NCBI RefSeq assembly: GCF_009928525.1
Contig: NZ_JAABOK010000012.1
Coordinates: forward strand, 62,001 to 126,000
Source: Chitinophaga solisilvae
GTDB taxonomy: Bacteria > Bacteroidota > Bacteroidia > Chitinophagales > Chitinophagaceae
DNA length: 64,000 nt
Direction of reading: 5' to 3'
The notes under the pieces are model-generated. The model was not told where the DNA came from. It made no database searches and worked only from the letters and a program-made list of their open reading frames with translations. This document shows positions 28,173 to 36,590 of this stretch, piece after piece (position 1 is the stretch's first letter; each line of letters opens with the position of its first letter). The position numbers and the translations under genes were made by a program.

Positions 28173-29018
28173 ATGTATACCTTGTACCATAATTTCAGGC
28201 TGGCAGGGCAATACAATGTCAGAACATGGCAGCAGCAGGGCCATCCCTGGGCTGCCTTCAGTGAATACAGGCAGCCGGTTACCCACGGCCTGTATATACC
28301 GCAGCCTGTATTGAATTTAATACTCAGCGGCCGCAAAAGAATGTATGACGGCACAAAGGTGCATCACCTGCGTGCCGGCGATATATTCCTGATTCCTGCC
28401 GGCGCTGTCATCTGCTCCGAAATTCTTTGTCCGCAGGAAGATTTTGTGAGTATCAATATTGTACTGCCGGAAGAGCAGCTCAGGGAATACCGGTTTACGC
28501 CTGCCAACGGTTTTCCTGCCGGACACACTACTGCATTACCCCGTTCTCCGCACTGGTGGAAGTTAAGCCGGCAGCTGTACCGCGATTTTCATGATAATAC
28601 CAGGCCCGATTACCAAGCCACCATTCAACAGGTTTTGTATCTCCTGCAGCAGGAAGATAAACACATACTGCAGTTGCTGACATCTTCCCTGCCTTTGCCT
28701 GAGATGATGGAGAAGTTGTGCCGGGAATTGCAGCAGGTGCGGCAGCTGGATGATGTGGCAGCCATGGGATATATGAGTACAGCCACCCTGAAGCGCCGTT
28801 TCCGGCGTGTGTATCACCAGAGCCCGATGCAGTGGGTCTGGGAAAAAAGGCTGCAGATGGCGGCTTTCCTTCTGCGCACCACTGTCCGGCCTATCCCTGA
28901 AATAGCTTACAGCAGCGGGTTTGAAGACGTTACTCACTTCTACCGCCAGTTCCGGCATTATTATCACCTCACTCCGCTGCAATGGCGCAACGGAGAAAGT
29001 GATCTTTTCAGCAAATAA
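28173..29018 (+). CDS. AraC family transcriptional regulator
   Basis: A 281-residue regulator with an N-terminal cupin-like sensing domain (about residues 20-120, LRAGDIFLIPAGAVIC) and a C-terminal double helix-turn-helix (about 190-275). The first HTH includes MGYMSTATLKRRFRRVYH and the second carries IPEIAYSSGFEDVTHFYRQF, ending HLTPLQWR, all typical of AraC/XylS proteins. It follows the MBL hydrolase gene by 12 bp and probably regulates it or the downstream NTF2-like gene. The effector is unknown. Confidence 0.92.
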   Translation: MYTLYHNFRLAGQYNVRTWQQQGHPWAAFSEYRQPVTHGLYIPQPVLNLILSGRKRMYDGTKVHHLRAGDIFLIPAGAVICSEILCPQEDFVSINIVLPEEQLREYRFTPANGFPAGHTTALPRSPHWWKLSRQLYRDFHDNTRPDYQATIQQVLYLLQQEDKHILQLLTSSLPLPEMMEKLCRELQQVRQLDDVAAMGYMSTATLKRRFRRVYHQSPMQWVWEKRLQMAAFLLRTTVRPIPEIAYSSGFEDVTHFYRQFRHYYHLTPLQWRNGESDLFSK

Positions 29019-29055
29019 TCACCCGGCTGCAATCCTTATCTTTCTGAAAAAAACA

Positions 29056-29400
29056 ATGGAAAGTCTCACCGCTATCGCTGAAGCATGGCTGCATGCCTGG
29101 AATTCCCATAACCTGGAAGACATTATGTCCCATTATGATGAAGACATCGTATTTTATTCTCCCTTCATTGTGAAGATCAACAATGACCCGTCCGGCTGTA
29201 TCCGTGGTAAGGCAGCGCTGCGCGCCTATTTTCAGCGTGCGCTTACCGCCTACCCCGACCTGCACTTCGATTTATACCACATTCTGGAAGGCGTAAACTC
29301 TGTTGTTCTTTACTATAAAAGCGTTCAGGACAAACTCAGTACGGAGATGATGATTGTGAAAGAGGGGTTGGTGGTGGAAGTAAGAGCGCATTATAAATAA
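29056..29400 (+). CDS. NTF2-like (SnoaL-type) protein
   Basis: A 114-residue protein with the alpha+beta cone pattern of NTF2-like proteins: helix LTAIAEAWLHAWNSHNLEDI, then HYDEDIVFYSP, GKAALRAYFQRALTAYPDLHF and a strand-rich C-terminus. The start is the ATG at 29056; an earlier in-frame start lies inside the AraC gene and would add unrelated residues. It sits 37 bp after the AraC gene. SnoaL-like proteins can be polyketide cyclases, isomerases or simple binding proteins; no function is assigned. Palindrome element 4 follows its stop. Confidence 0.82.
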   Translation: MESLTAIAEAWLHAWNSHNLEDIMSHYDEDIVFYSPFIVKINNDPSGCIRGKAALRAYFQRALTAYPDLHFDLYHILEGVNSVVLYYKSVQDKLSTEMMIVKEGLVVEVRAHYK

Positions 29401-29403
29401 TGA

Positions 29404-29547
29404 AATTACGAATTACGAATTGCAAATTACGAATGTAGTAGCGAAGAGCTAAACGGAGATTAAAGGTATGAGTACTAAATATCACCTTTAATCTCCGTTT
29501 AGCTCTTCGCTACTACATTCGTAATTCGTAATTCGCAATTCGTAATT
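29404..29547. repeat. long palindrome between convergent genes, AATTACG-arm type (element 4)
   Basis: 64-bp arms, 29404-29467 and 29484-29547, with three mismatches, all in the outer heptad zone (AATTACG, AATTACG, AATTGCA, AATTACG). The inner part is perfect and includes AGCGAAGAGCTAAACG. It fills the gap between the NTF2-like stop (3 bp away) and the convergent Spy-like stop (3 bp away). The core is nearly the same as in element 7. Confidence 0.9.
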
Positions 29548-29550
29548 ATT

Positions 29551-30042
29551 TTACATTTGTCTTTTCCGCATCATTCCCTGATTCATTCTATTCAGGCGTT
29601 GATTATGCAGGTGATTAAGCATGATGGTGCGGAATTCCTTTTCGCTCCGGAATATGGCGCCGGCTTTTCTGGCGGGGAGTACCCGCTGGAATTCGGAGGT
29701 ATATCGGGAGCGGATGTCGTACATTCTTTTTTCGTAGCCGAGGTCGTTGTCCATGTTACGTTTGGCGATGGCGTCGGCATCTTCGCCGATAAGGCGGTTC
29801 TGTTGTCTTTTGCTATGGCGGTCTGCGATGAGCAGTTCTACTTCTTTCGTATAATTTTTATAGATAGGCCAGAATTTCTGGGCTTCATCGGCGGAGAGGT
29901 CCAGTTTTTTGGAGAGGTATTCCATCTGGAGGGCCTTGATTTTTTCAGCGGCTTCTTCAGACGGTGGTTGTTGTGCCGTACTGATGTGGGTTATCATCAG
30001 CAGGCCAGACAAGACAATCCATATAATATTAATACTCTTCAT
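29551..30042 (-). CDS. small exported Spy/CpxP-like protein of the sigma operon
   Basis: A 163-residue exported protein: signal peptide ending HISTAQQ, then a helical, charged body (EKIKALQMEYLSKKLDLSAD, EAQKFWPIYKNYTKEVELL). The pattern of helices and the LSxxEAxKFWPIYxxY phrase are common to small Bacteroidota proteins encoded with ECF sigma factors, and resemble CpxP/Spy periplasmic sensors or chaperones. It begins 3 bp after the anti-sigma-like gene, so the three genes form one operon. The role as an envelope stress sensor is inferred from context. Confidence 0.75.
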   Translation of the reverse strand: MKSINIIWIVLSGLLMITHISTAQQPPSEEAAEKIKALQMEYLSKKLDLSADEAQKFWPIYKNYTKEVELLIADRHSKRQQNRLIGEDADAIAKRNMDNDLGYEKRMYDIRSRYTSEFQRVLPARKAGAIFRSEKEFRTIMLNHLHNQRLNRMNQGMMRKRQM

Positions 30043-30045
30043 GCA

Positions 30046-30762
30046 TCACTGATTAGGTAATACCTCTTTTGACAGAACGGGTTCCAGATATTTTTCAATG
30101 GCATCGGCAGGAATTTCTTCCTCCAGTTTTTTCTGCAGGTCTTCAGAGGCCTGGTCTTTGCCGTCTGTGCTTGCGAAAAAAATGTCGTTGTCAAAAGCGT
30201 CGGTATGGGTTTGGAGATAGTTCACAATATCCTGGTCGCTGACGCCTTCCAGTTGTCTTTCTATATTAAAGCTGTTTTCTTTTTGCAGAAATATGAGTGC
30301 AGTAGTGCCGGTAAATGCCACGAGACAGGCTGCCACAGCCCATTTGAGCCATGTGCCGGTGATGTTCCGGTGAACGGTGCGCATAGGCGCAGGCGTTGCC
30401 GGTGTTGCAGGCTTCAGTGTGTCGAAATAGCCGGCTGGCGCTGAAAAGGGCATCTGCCGCGGGATGGCGGCCAACAGGGGAGACAGGGTAGCCAGTTCTT
30501 CCTGTATGGGATCGGCAGCAGTATGCAGTCGTTGCAGGATAGCTTTGGGTAAAGCGTCGAAGTAACCGGAAGGAACTGAAAATGGATGACTGGGCTTAAC
30601 GGACTGAACGGGGGGAGTTTCCTCTTCCTGAATTCTTTGCAGCACGGCGGCGGGCAATTGCGCGAAGTAACCTGCCGGCGCCGTAAAGGGCGCTTCAGCG
30701 GGCCATCCGGCTCCCGGTACGAGCTGTTCCAATTCAGTGATAATGTAGCTTTCCCTGTTCAT
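30046..30762 (-). CDS. anti-sigma-factor-like membrane protein with repeated YF motifs
   Basis: A 238-residue protein with one predicted membrane segment at about 143-162 (WLKWAVAACLVAFTGTTALI). The cytoplasmic half contains three copies of a short motif: PFTAPAGYFAQLP at about 25-37, PFSVPSGYFDALP at about 60-72 and PFSAPAGYFDTL at about 105-116. The outer half is acidic. Placement directly after an ECF sigma gene and the single membrane span suggest a membrane-bound anti-sigma factor, but no zinc-binding HxxxCxxC is seen, so it is not the classic ZAS type. Confidence 0.7.
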   Translation of the reverse strand: MNRESYIITELEQLVPGAGWPAEAPFTAPAGYFAQLPAAVLQRIQEEETPPVQSVKPSHPFSVPSGYFDALPKAILQRLHTAADPIQEELATLSPLLAAIPRQMPFSAPAGYFDTLKPATPATPAPMRTVHRNITGTWLKWAVAACLVAFTGTTALIFLQKENSFNIERQLEGVSDQDIVNYLQTHTDAFDNDIFFASTDGKDQASEDLQKKLEEEIPADAIEKYLEPVLSKEVLPNQ

Positions 30763-30859
30763 ATACAGTTTTTAGACAGTAGCCCTTATTAATAGTTTAA
30801 TATAATTTTAATCTTTTGGCAAAAATCTTTAAAGTTTGCTTAAAATAGAAAACTGAGAT

Positions 30860-31417
30860 TCAGATATCGTTGGATTTGATATATTCTTCAATCTTTTTAA
30901 CGGCATGGTGATAAGAGGCTTTCAGGGCGCCTTCGGATGTATCCAGTACCCGGCTCATTTCTTCATAGGGCATCTCGTCATAATACCGGAGGTTGAATAC
31001 GATCCGCTGTTTTTCTGGTAATTGCAGGATGGCCTTTTGTAGTTTCCATTCCAGCTTGTTAGGGTCAAACTGGCTGTCGGCACGGAGCTTATTGCTGAGT
31101 CCATCTTCCACATCTGAAAGTGAAACGGCCTGTTTCCGCTTTTGCTGTTCCAGGAAGGTAAGGCTTTCATTGGTTGCGATCTTATACAGCCAGGTATACA
31201 ATTGAGCATCCTCCCGGAAGTTCTCCAGGTTTTTCCACACTTTAATGAATACGTTCTGCAGCACATCATTGGCATCATCATGCGCAATCACCAGCCGGCG
31301 TATATGCCAGTAAAGCCGTTCCTGGTATTTGCGGATGATTAACGTGAAGCCTTCTTCCCTTGACGCAGGTATCCGGTACAGTGCCAGTAATGCTTTATCG
31401 TCCTGTGTAACGGCCAT
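30860..31417 (-). CDS. ECF-type RNA polymerase sigma factor
   Basis: A 185-residue sigma-70 family protein of the extracytoplasmic function group. Region 2 is seen as DANDVLQNVFIKVWKNLENF with YTWLYKIATNESLTFL, and region 4 as LPEKQRIVFNLRYYDEMPYE and MSRVLDTSEGALKASYHHAV with its helix-turn-helix. It heads an operon with an anti-sigma-like membrane protein and a small exported Spy-like protein, a common Bacteroidota envelope-stress arrangement. The gap to the next gene is 97 bp. Confidence 0.95.
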   Translation of the reverse strand: MAVTQDDKALLALYRIPASREEGFTLIIRKYQERLYWHIRRLVIAHDDANDVLQNVFIKVWKNLENFREDAQLYTWLYKIATNESLTFLEQQKRKQAVSLSDVEDGLSNKLRADSQFDPNKLEWKLQKAILQLPEKQRIVFNLRYYDEMPYEEMSRVLDTSEGALKASYHHAVKKIEEYIKSNDI

Positions 31418-31492
31418 AGGTTAAATGGTTCTGGACAGGTTTTTTATATCCTGAATATAATACAATAAGATGCTTTAGAGGCCGGAAAGTTT

Positions 31493-31615
31493 AATCATTT
31501 TATTATTTTATTATTTGAGATTTTTCTTTAAAAAGAAATGCCCCCCGGAGGTCCGGAGGGCATATATATCAGAGACAAATCTCAAAATCTCAAATAATCA
31601 AATAACAAAATGATT
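31493..31615. repeat. palindrome with outer TTATTTG/TGAGATTT arms (element 5)
   Basis: Outer arms 31493-31523 and 31577-31615 pair with two mismatches; the right arm has one extra 8-nt TGAGATTT-type unit. A separate GC-rich terminator hairpin sits inside the loop. The right end overlaps the stop codon of the transketolase gene (31614-31616). No GCGAAGA core. Confidence 0.75.
31530..31563 (-). terminator. intrinsic terminator of the transketolase-half gene
   Basis: ATGCCC..CCGGA pairs with TCCGG..GGGCAT (31538-31563). Read leftwards, the stem is followed by TTTCTTTTT. It lies 50 bp past the transketolase stop and is nested inside palindrome element 5. Confidence 0.85.
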
Positions 31616-32579
31616 ATTGTTTTTTCTTGCGTTGAAGGGCTTTTTCGGCTGCGGCCACAATATGGTCTGCATCCAGTCCGTATTTCTTCAGCAGTTCAAC
31701 GGGTTTGCCACTTTCGCCGAAGGTATCGTTGGTACCTACGTATTCGATAGGTACGGGCACGTGACGGGCAGCTACCTGTGCGATACTGTCGCCCAGACCA
31801 CCGAGTACGTTATGTTCTTCGGCAGTAACGGCGCAACCGGTTTTGGAGAGTGATTTGATGACAGCAGCTTCGTCCAGCGGTTTGATGGTGTGGATATTGA
31901 TGATTTCCACGCTGTAGCCTTTTTCTTCCAGGATTTTACCGGCTTCAACGGCGATCCACACCAGGTGGCCGCAGGCGAAGAGGGTAATATCAGTTCCTTC
32001 GTGGAGGATCTGGGCTTTACCGATTTCGAATGGCTGGTTTTCAGGTGTGAAATTAGGCCATTTCGGACGGCCAAAACGCAGGTATACCGGACCTTCATGG
32101 TCTGCAATAGCGATAGTGGCGGCTTTGGTCTGATTGAAATCGCAAGGTACGATAACGGTCATACCAGGCAGCATTTTCATCATACCGATATCTTCGAGTA
32201 TCTGGTGGGTAGCGCCATCTTCTCCTAATGTAAGACCGGCGTGGGATGCGCAGATTTTTACATTTTTGTTGGAGTAGGCAACGGACTGGCGGATCTGGTC
32301 ATATACCCTGCCGGTAGAGAAATTGGCAAAAGTGGTGGTATACGGGATCTTGCCTCCGATGGTCATACCGGCGGCGATGCCAATCATATTGGCTTCGGCA
32401 ATACCTACCTGTACAAAGCGATCAGGGAATTCTTTGATAAATGCGTTCAGCTTCATGGAGCCGAGCAGGTCGGCGGTGAGGGCAATAACATTGGGGTTTT
32501 TACGACCCACTTCCAGGATGCCCTCGCCGAATCCGGCACGGGTTTCTTTTTCGTTCAGCGGTTGAATATCTTTTACCAT
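31614..32579 (-). CDS. transketolase C-terminal half (split transketolase subunit)
   Basis: A 321-residue protein covering the pyrimidine-binding and C-terminal domains of transketolase. VGIAEANMIGIAAGM holds the conserved Glu that activates thiamine diphosphate; SHAGLTLGEDGATHQ and AEEHNVLGGLGDSIA are also typical. It functions in the pentose phosphate pathway, but needs the N-terminal diphosphate-binding half. That partner (about 280 residues) is normally adjacent; here galE is upstream, so the partner must be elsewhere. A DXP synthase-type or dehydrogenase E1-beta-type alternative is less likely. Confidence 0.88.
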   Translation of the reverse strand: MVKDIQPLNEKETRAGFGEGILEVGRKNPNVIALTADLLGSMKLNAFIKEFPDRFVQVGIAEANMIGIAAGMTIGGKIPYTTTFANFSTGRVYDQIRQSVAYSNKNVKICASHAGLTLGEDGATHQILEDIGMMKMLPGMTVIVPCDFNQTKAATIAIADHEGPVYLRFGRPKWPNFTPENQPFEIGKAQILHEGTDITLFACGHLVWIAVEAGKILEEKGYSVEIINIHTIKPLDEAAVIKSLSKTGCAVTAEEHNVLGGLGDSIAQVAARHVPVPIEYVGTNDTFGESGKPVELLKKYGLDADHIVAAAEKALQRKKKQ

Positions 32580-32629
32580 TGCGGTTTTTTTAAAATTGAA
32601 GCGTAAAAGTAAACATTTAAAGTGACGAA

Positions 32630-33658
32630 TTAGTTACTCAGCACTTTGTTGCGCAGGCTTACTTCCCACTGCCAGGCGGTGCGCATGCAGTCCTCTATAC
32701 CGATGTTGGGTTCCCAGCCCAGCTTTTCCTTGGCGCGGGAATTATTGGCATAGATGGAGATGACATCACCGGGGCGACGGGGGCCTGTGGTGTAGTTCAG
32801 TTTCACGCCGGAGATTTTTTCAAAAGCGCGGATGGCTTCCAGTACGGTAACGCCGTTACCGGTGCCAAGGTTGAAGATTTCGCAGTTGCTGCTGTTTTTG
32901 CGGGCAATCAGGTACTGCAGGGCTTTTGTGTGTGCGTTGGCGATATCCGTTACATGGATATAGTCACGTACGCAGGAGCCGTCGCGGGTATCGTAGTCGG
33001 TACCGAAAACAGTCATCTTAGGTATTTTACCGATGGCAGTCTGGGTAATTACCGGCACCAGGTTATCCGGTTTGCCCAGCGGCAGTTCGCCTATCAGTGC
33101 GGAAGGGTGTGCGCCTACCGGATTGAAATAGCGTAACAGGATGGACTGGGTATCGTTTACCCGGCTGTAATCTTCAATGATCTGTTCTCCCATTTGTTTG
33201 GTACGTGCATAAGGAGACTGCGCTTCACCCAGCGGTGTTTCTTCCACTACCGGCAGGGCTTTGGTATTGCCGTAAACAGAGCAGGAAGAAGAAAATACCA
33301 GGTGAGGGATATTAAATTCCTTGATGCATTTTAAAACATTGATGAGAGAGGTAAGGTTATTGTGAAAATACAGTAAGGGATCCGCAACGGACTCCGGTAC
33401 TGTTTTCAGTGCTGCAAAATGTATTACACCCACAATGTCGCGGTTTTCATGAAAAACCGCATGTGTATCTTCCAGGTTGCAGAGGTCTACTTTGTAATTA
33501 CGGACTCTTTTGCCGGTAATTTTTTCCACGCCGTCCAGGAGCTGGGTAGAGCTTCTGATGTTGCTGTCCACGGACACCACATCGAATCCATGATTGATTA
33601 AATCTACAATAGTATGGGCGCCTATATAGCCACAACCACCTGTAACAAGAACCTTCAT
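32630..33658 (-). CDS. galE: GalE, UDP-glucose 4-epimerase
   Basis: A 342-residue short-chain dehydrogenase fold enzyme that interconverts UDP-glucose and UDP-galactose with bound NAD. The N-terminus VTGGCGYIGAHTIVDL has GxxGxxG. The catalytic pair is S-S-C at VFSSSCSVYG and YxxxK at SPYARTKQMGEQ. RYFNPVGAHPS and RDYIHVTDIANAH are GalE signatures. It sits between rfbA and the transketolase half, in the same direction, with gaps of 31 and 50 bp, suggesting a sugar-nucleotide operon. Confidence 0.95.
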   Translation of the reverse strand: MKVLVTGGCGYIGAHTIVDLINHGFDVVSVDSNIRSSTQLLDGVEKITGKRVRNYKVDLCNLEDTHAVFHENRDIVGVIHFAALKTVPESVADPLLYFHNNLTSLINVLKCIKEFNIPHLVFSSSCSVYGNTKALPVVEETPLGEAQSPYARTKQMGEQIIEDYSRVNDTQSILLRYFNPVGAHPSALIGELPLGKPDNLVPVITQTAIGKIPKMTVFGTDYDTRDGSCVRDYIHVTDIANAHTKALQYLIARKNSSNCEIFNLGTGNGVTVLEAIRAFEKISGVKLNYTTGPRRPGDVISIYANNSRAKEKLGWEPNIGIEDCMRTAWQWEVSLRNKVLSN

Positions 33659-33689
33659 GATAATTTCAGATTTACAATTTTTTGAGATT

Positions 33690-34562
33690 TCAGATCATTT
33701 TTTGCTCCAGCACTGTTTCCAGGTATTGGCCATAACCGCTTTTCAGCAGGGGTTTAGCCAGTTCCTTCAGTTGGTCTGCACTGATAAACCCTTTGCGGTA
33801 GGCAATTTCCTCGATACACGCAATTTTAATGCCCTGGCGTTGTTCAATTACCTGTACAAACTGAGAAGCCTGCATCAGGGAATCGAAAGTGCCGGTATCC
33901 AGCCAGGCTGTTCCGCGGGGTAAGATAGAAACTTTTAATTTTCCACGGCGTAAATATTCTTTGTTGACATCCGTAATTTCATATTCTCCGCGAGGGCTGG
34001 GCTGCAGGTTTTTGGCTATTTCCACTACGCTGTTATCATAGAAGTAAAGGCCGGGAACCGCAAAATTGGATTTGGGTTTCGCCGGTTTTTCTTCGATAGA
34101 CAGTACCCGCATATCGTCTGCAAACTCCACCACGCCGTATCTTTCCGGGTCGGAAACCTGGTACGCATAAACGATACCGCCATCAGGGCGGGCGTTATCT
34201 GCGAGCTGAGAACCCAGTCCCGCACCGTAAAATATATTATCTCCCAGCACCAGCGCTGCACTGTCTGTGCCAATGAACTCCTCGCCGATCACAAACGCCT
34301 GGGCCAGCCCGTTGGGTTGCGGCTGTTCCGCGTAGGAGAGGTTCAGGCCAAACTGGCTGCCATTACCAAAAAGGCGTTGAAAAGAAGGCAGGTCATGCGG
34401 AGTGGAGATAATGAGGATATCCTTGATCCCGGCCAGCATTAAAGTAGACAGCGGATAATAAATCATGGGTTTATCATAAACCGGCATTATTTGTTTGCTG
34501 ATGGCATACGTAATGGGGTGTAAGCGGGTGCCGGAGCCGCCGGCGAGGATAATTCCTTTCAT
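33690..34562 (-). CDS. rfbA: RfbA, glucose-1-phosphate thymidylyltransferase
   Basis: Makes dTDP-glucose from dTTP and glucose-1-phosphate, the first step to dTDP-rhamnose. The 290-residue length is standard. It begins MKGIILAGGSGTRLHPITYA, the nucleotide-binding loop, followed by SKQIMPVYDKPMIYYPLS. VLGDNIFYG, EEKPAKPKSNFAVPGLYFYD and PRGTAWLDTGTFDSL are typical. The other dTDP-rhamnose genes (rfbB, rfbC, rfbD) are not next to it. It is separated from the upstream phosphate permease gene by a terminator. Confidence 0.96.
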   Translation of the reverse strand: MKGIILAGGSGTRLHPITYAISKQIMPVYDKPMIYYPLSTLMLAGIKDILIISTPHDLPSFQRLFGNGSQFGLNLSYAEQPQPNGLAQAFVIGEEFIGTDSAALVLGDNIFYGAGLGSQLADNARPDGGIVYAYQVSDPERYGVVEFADDMRVLSIEEKPAKPKSNFAVPGLYFYDNSVVEIAKNLQPSPRGEYEITDVNKEYLRRGKLKVSILPRGTAWLDTGTFDSLMQASQFVQVIEQRQGIKIACIEEIAYRKGFISADQLKELAKPLLKSGYGQYLETVLEQKMI

Positions 34563-34655
34563 TTCTCAGAACAGTTTTTTATTAAAGTATGATAGCTTTT
34601 CACAGTAAAATCGCACAAAAATAGGAGCTATCGCTCACATGACAGCATGTTTTAT

Positions 34656-34692
34656 AAAAAAAGCTCCCTGTAATATACAGAGAGCTTTTAAA
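34656..34692 (-). terminator. intrinsic terminator of the phosphate permease gene
   Basis: AAAAGCTCCCTGTA pairs with TACAGAGAGCTTTT around a short ATA loop, with one or two mismatches. Read leftwards it ends in a T run (CTTTTTTTATA). It lies 20 bp after the stop of the PiT gene. Confidence 0.75.
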
Positions 34693-34711
34693 AATATGAC
34701 AGATAATCATC

Positions 34712-35716
34712 TTACTTAATGAAGAGGCTGACGATCAGATAAGTCAGCGCTGCCAGCAGGCCGCTGATGGGAATCGTTAAAACCCAGGCCCAGAGCAGGC
34801 TCACAGTAACACCCCAGCGTACGGCAGACAACCTTTTGGTTGCTCCCACCCCCATGATGGCGCCGGTGATAACGTGCGTGGTACTGGCCGGGATACCCAG
34901 GTGCTCCGTGATGAACAGGGTGATAGCTCCCGAAGTTTCAGCGGCAACGCCTTCCAGGGGCGTTACTTTGGTGATACGGGTACCCATCGTTTTCACGATT
35001 TTCCAGCCACCGCTCATCGTTCCCAGGGCGATAGCAGTAAAGCACGCCAGCGGAATCCAGTCGGGCATAGACTTAATGTTGGGAATATAACCTGCTGCCA
35101 CCATGGCTGCGGAAATGATCCCCATTACTTTCTGGGCATCGTTACTGCCGTGACCCAGACTCAGCGCTGCGGAAGAGGCCAGCTGCAAGCGTTTGAACCA
35201 GTTTTCGGCCCGGAACGGATTGGCTTTTCTGCACACATTCACAATGATAAGGGTGAAGATAAACGCCACCAGCATACCAATCAACGGCCCCAGTACAATA
35301 AAGTATACAATCGGCAATACCTTGTGATAGTTGATAACGTCCAGGGTGCCCGCACTGGTTACTGCCGCTCCGATAAAACCCCCAATCAGGGTATGGGAGG
35401 AGCTGGAAGGAATACCCAGCCACCAGGTGAACAGGTTCCAGGAAATAGCGGCCACCAGTCCGCACAGGATCACTTTCAGGGTAATGTATTGTTCAAAGAC
35501 AGAGCTGGCAACGGAGTTGGCTACCTTAAACTCGCCGATCACATATTTGGCTATAAAAAAAGCCGCAAAGTTGAAGACTGCGGCCCAGAGTACTGCCTGA
35601 AAAGGTGTCAGCACTTTGGTCGACACAATAGTGGCGATAGAATTGGCTGCATCATGAAAACCATTAATATAGTCAAACACGAAAGCCAGTATAATAATAA
35701 CTACTAATAAAGTCAT
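34712..35716 (-). CDS. inorganic phosphate transporter, PiT family
   Basis: A 334-residue inner-membrane protein with about ten hydrophobic segments. The PiT signature GxxDxxN appears as DYINGFHDAANSIATIVSTK at the N-terminus and as SLGHGSNDAQKVMGII in the second half. LGIPSSSSHTLIGGFIG and GIPASTTHVITGAIMGVG are the paired loop motifs. It imports phosphate, normally as a metal-phosphate with protons or sodium. The PhoU-like gene lies 42 bp upstream in the same direction and is the usual partner. Confidence 0.95.
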   Translation of the reverse strand: MTLLVVIIILAFVFDYINGFHDAANSIATIVSTKVLTPFQAVLWAAVFNFAAFFIAKYVIGEFKVANSVASSVFEQYITLKVILCGLVAAISWNLFTWWLGIPSSSSHTLIGGFIGAAVTSAGTLDVINYHKVLPIVYFIVLGPLIGMLVAFIFTLIIVNVCRKANPFRAENWFKRLQLASSAALSLGHGSNDAQKVMGIISAAMVAAGYIPNIKSMPDWIPLACFTAIALGTMSGGWKIVKTMGTRITKVTPLEGVAAETSGAITLFITEHLGIPASTTHVITGAIMGVGATKRLSAVRWGVTVSLLWAWVLTIPISGLLAALTYLIVSLFIK

Positions 35717-35758
35717 GGTACCACGAGAATTATGCGTTCAGAACAAGATTACCCTTTA

Positions 35759-36409
35759 TCAGGAGTATTTGATTATAATGGTTTCGATCACATTGGCGCA
35801 GTCCTCGCACTTATCAGTAGCGATTTCCAGGGCCTGGTATATTTCACGCATTTTAATCAGTTCTGCTGCATTCTGCTCGGTATCAAACAGTTCAGCGATA
35901 GCCATATCATAGATATCGTCAGCATGGTTTTCCAGGCTGTTGATTTTTACGCAGGCATCTGTGATAACACGCATATTCTGCATGTTACGCAGTTCAGGAA
36001 TAGCCTTATGCAGCTCCAGCACGCCCAGGTGAATCAGTTCAGCGAGCTTGCGGATGCTTTCATTCAGGTTATGCACCTTGTACAGGTCCATTCTTTTGGC
36101 GGAACCATGGATGTAGTCAGCTACGTCGTCCAGGGTAGCGGCCAGATAGTGAATATCTTCCCTGTCAAACGGCGTAATGAAGTTCTGACCCAGTTCTACA
36201 AATATACGGTGGGTATAATCGTCATTTTTGTGCTCCAGGCGCTCGATCAGATGTACCTTGTCTTTACGTACGGCCATGTCATTTGTTGCTACCAGCTCAT
36301 TCAGCACCTGCGCCATTTCCACAAGGTTGGAAGCCACATCTTCAAATAAAGAATAAAATACCCGGTCTTTCGGCATGAATAATTTTACAAAGGAATTGAA
36401 GCCTCCCAT
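35759..36409 (-). CDS. DUF47 (PhoU-like) protein, partner of the phosphate permease
   Basis: A 216-residue all-helical protein of the DUF47/PhoU-like family: FVKLFMPKDRVFYSLFEDVA, EHKNDDYTHRIFVELGQNFI and the metal-associated DREDIHYLAATLDDVADYIH. DUF47 proteins accompany PiT permeases and modulate phosphate uptake. The start is the ATG at 36407-36409; an upstream TTG at 36434-36436 would put the start codon inside a good promoter element, so it is rejected. It is the first gene of a two-gene phosphate operon. Confidence 0.93.
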   Translation of the reverse strand: MGGFNSFVKLFMPKDRVFYSLFEDVASNLVEMAQVLNELVATNDMAVRKDKVHLIERLEHKNDDYTHRIFVELGQNFITPFDREDIHYLAATLDDVADYIHGSAKRMDLYKVHNLNESIRKLAELIHLGVLELHKAIPELRNMQNMRVITDACVKINSLENHADDIYDMAIAELFDTEQNAAELIKMREIYQALEIATDKCEDCANVIETIIIKYS

Positions 36410-36433
36410 ACGTTTGAGTTTAAAAATTTGCCG

Positions 36434-36441
36434 CAAAAATA
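36434..36441 (-). promoter_or_regulatory. candidate -7 promoter element of the DUF47-PiT operon
   Basis: On the minus strand the sequence is TATTTTTG, a perfect match to the Bacteroidota TAnnTTTG element, ending 24 bp before the DUF47 start codon. No clear TTTG -33 element is seen upstream. Confidence 0.4.
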
Positions 36442-36590
36442 GCTTTCAGAATCTATCGGAGCCAGAAAAAAACCTGAATTAATAATTCCTTAACACTGGA
36501 TTAATATAAAAGTAATATAGCGATTTTTCCTTTGTATTGAAAATTTGAATCACAAAACAGGGCCTACAACCTGATATACCTGGTAATTAA

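Noticed and set aside
33659..33689. TTTTTTGAGATTTCAGA between galE and rfbA resembling a TTATTTG/AGATTTG-type arm
   Set aside because: Only a single arm is visible, with no matching inverted copy; could be a decayed element but cannot be supported.
34874..35707. 277-codon plus-strand frame across the phosphate permease gene
   Set aside because: Antisense to a clear PiT gene and without protein-like features.
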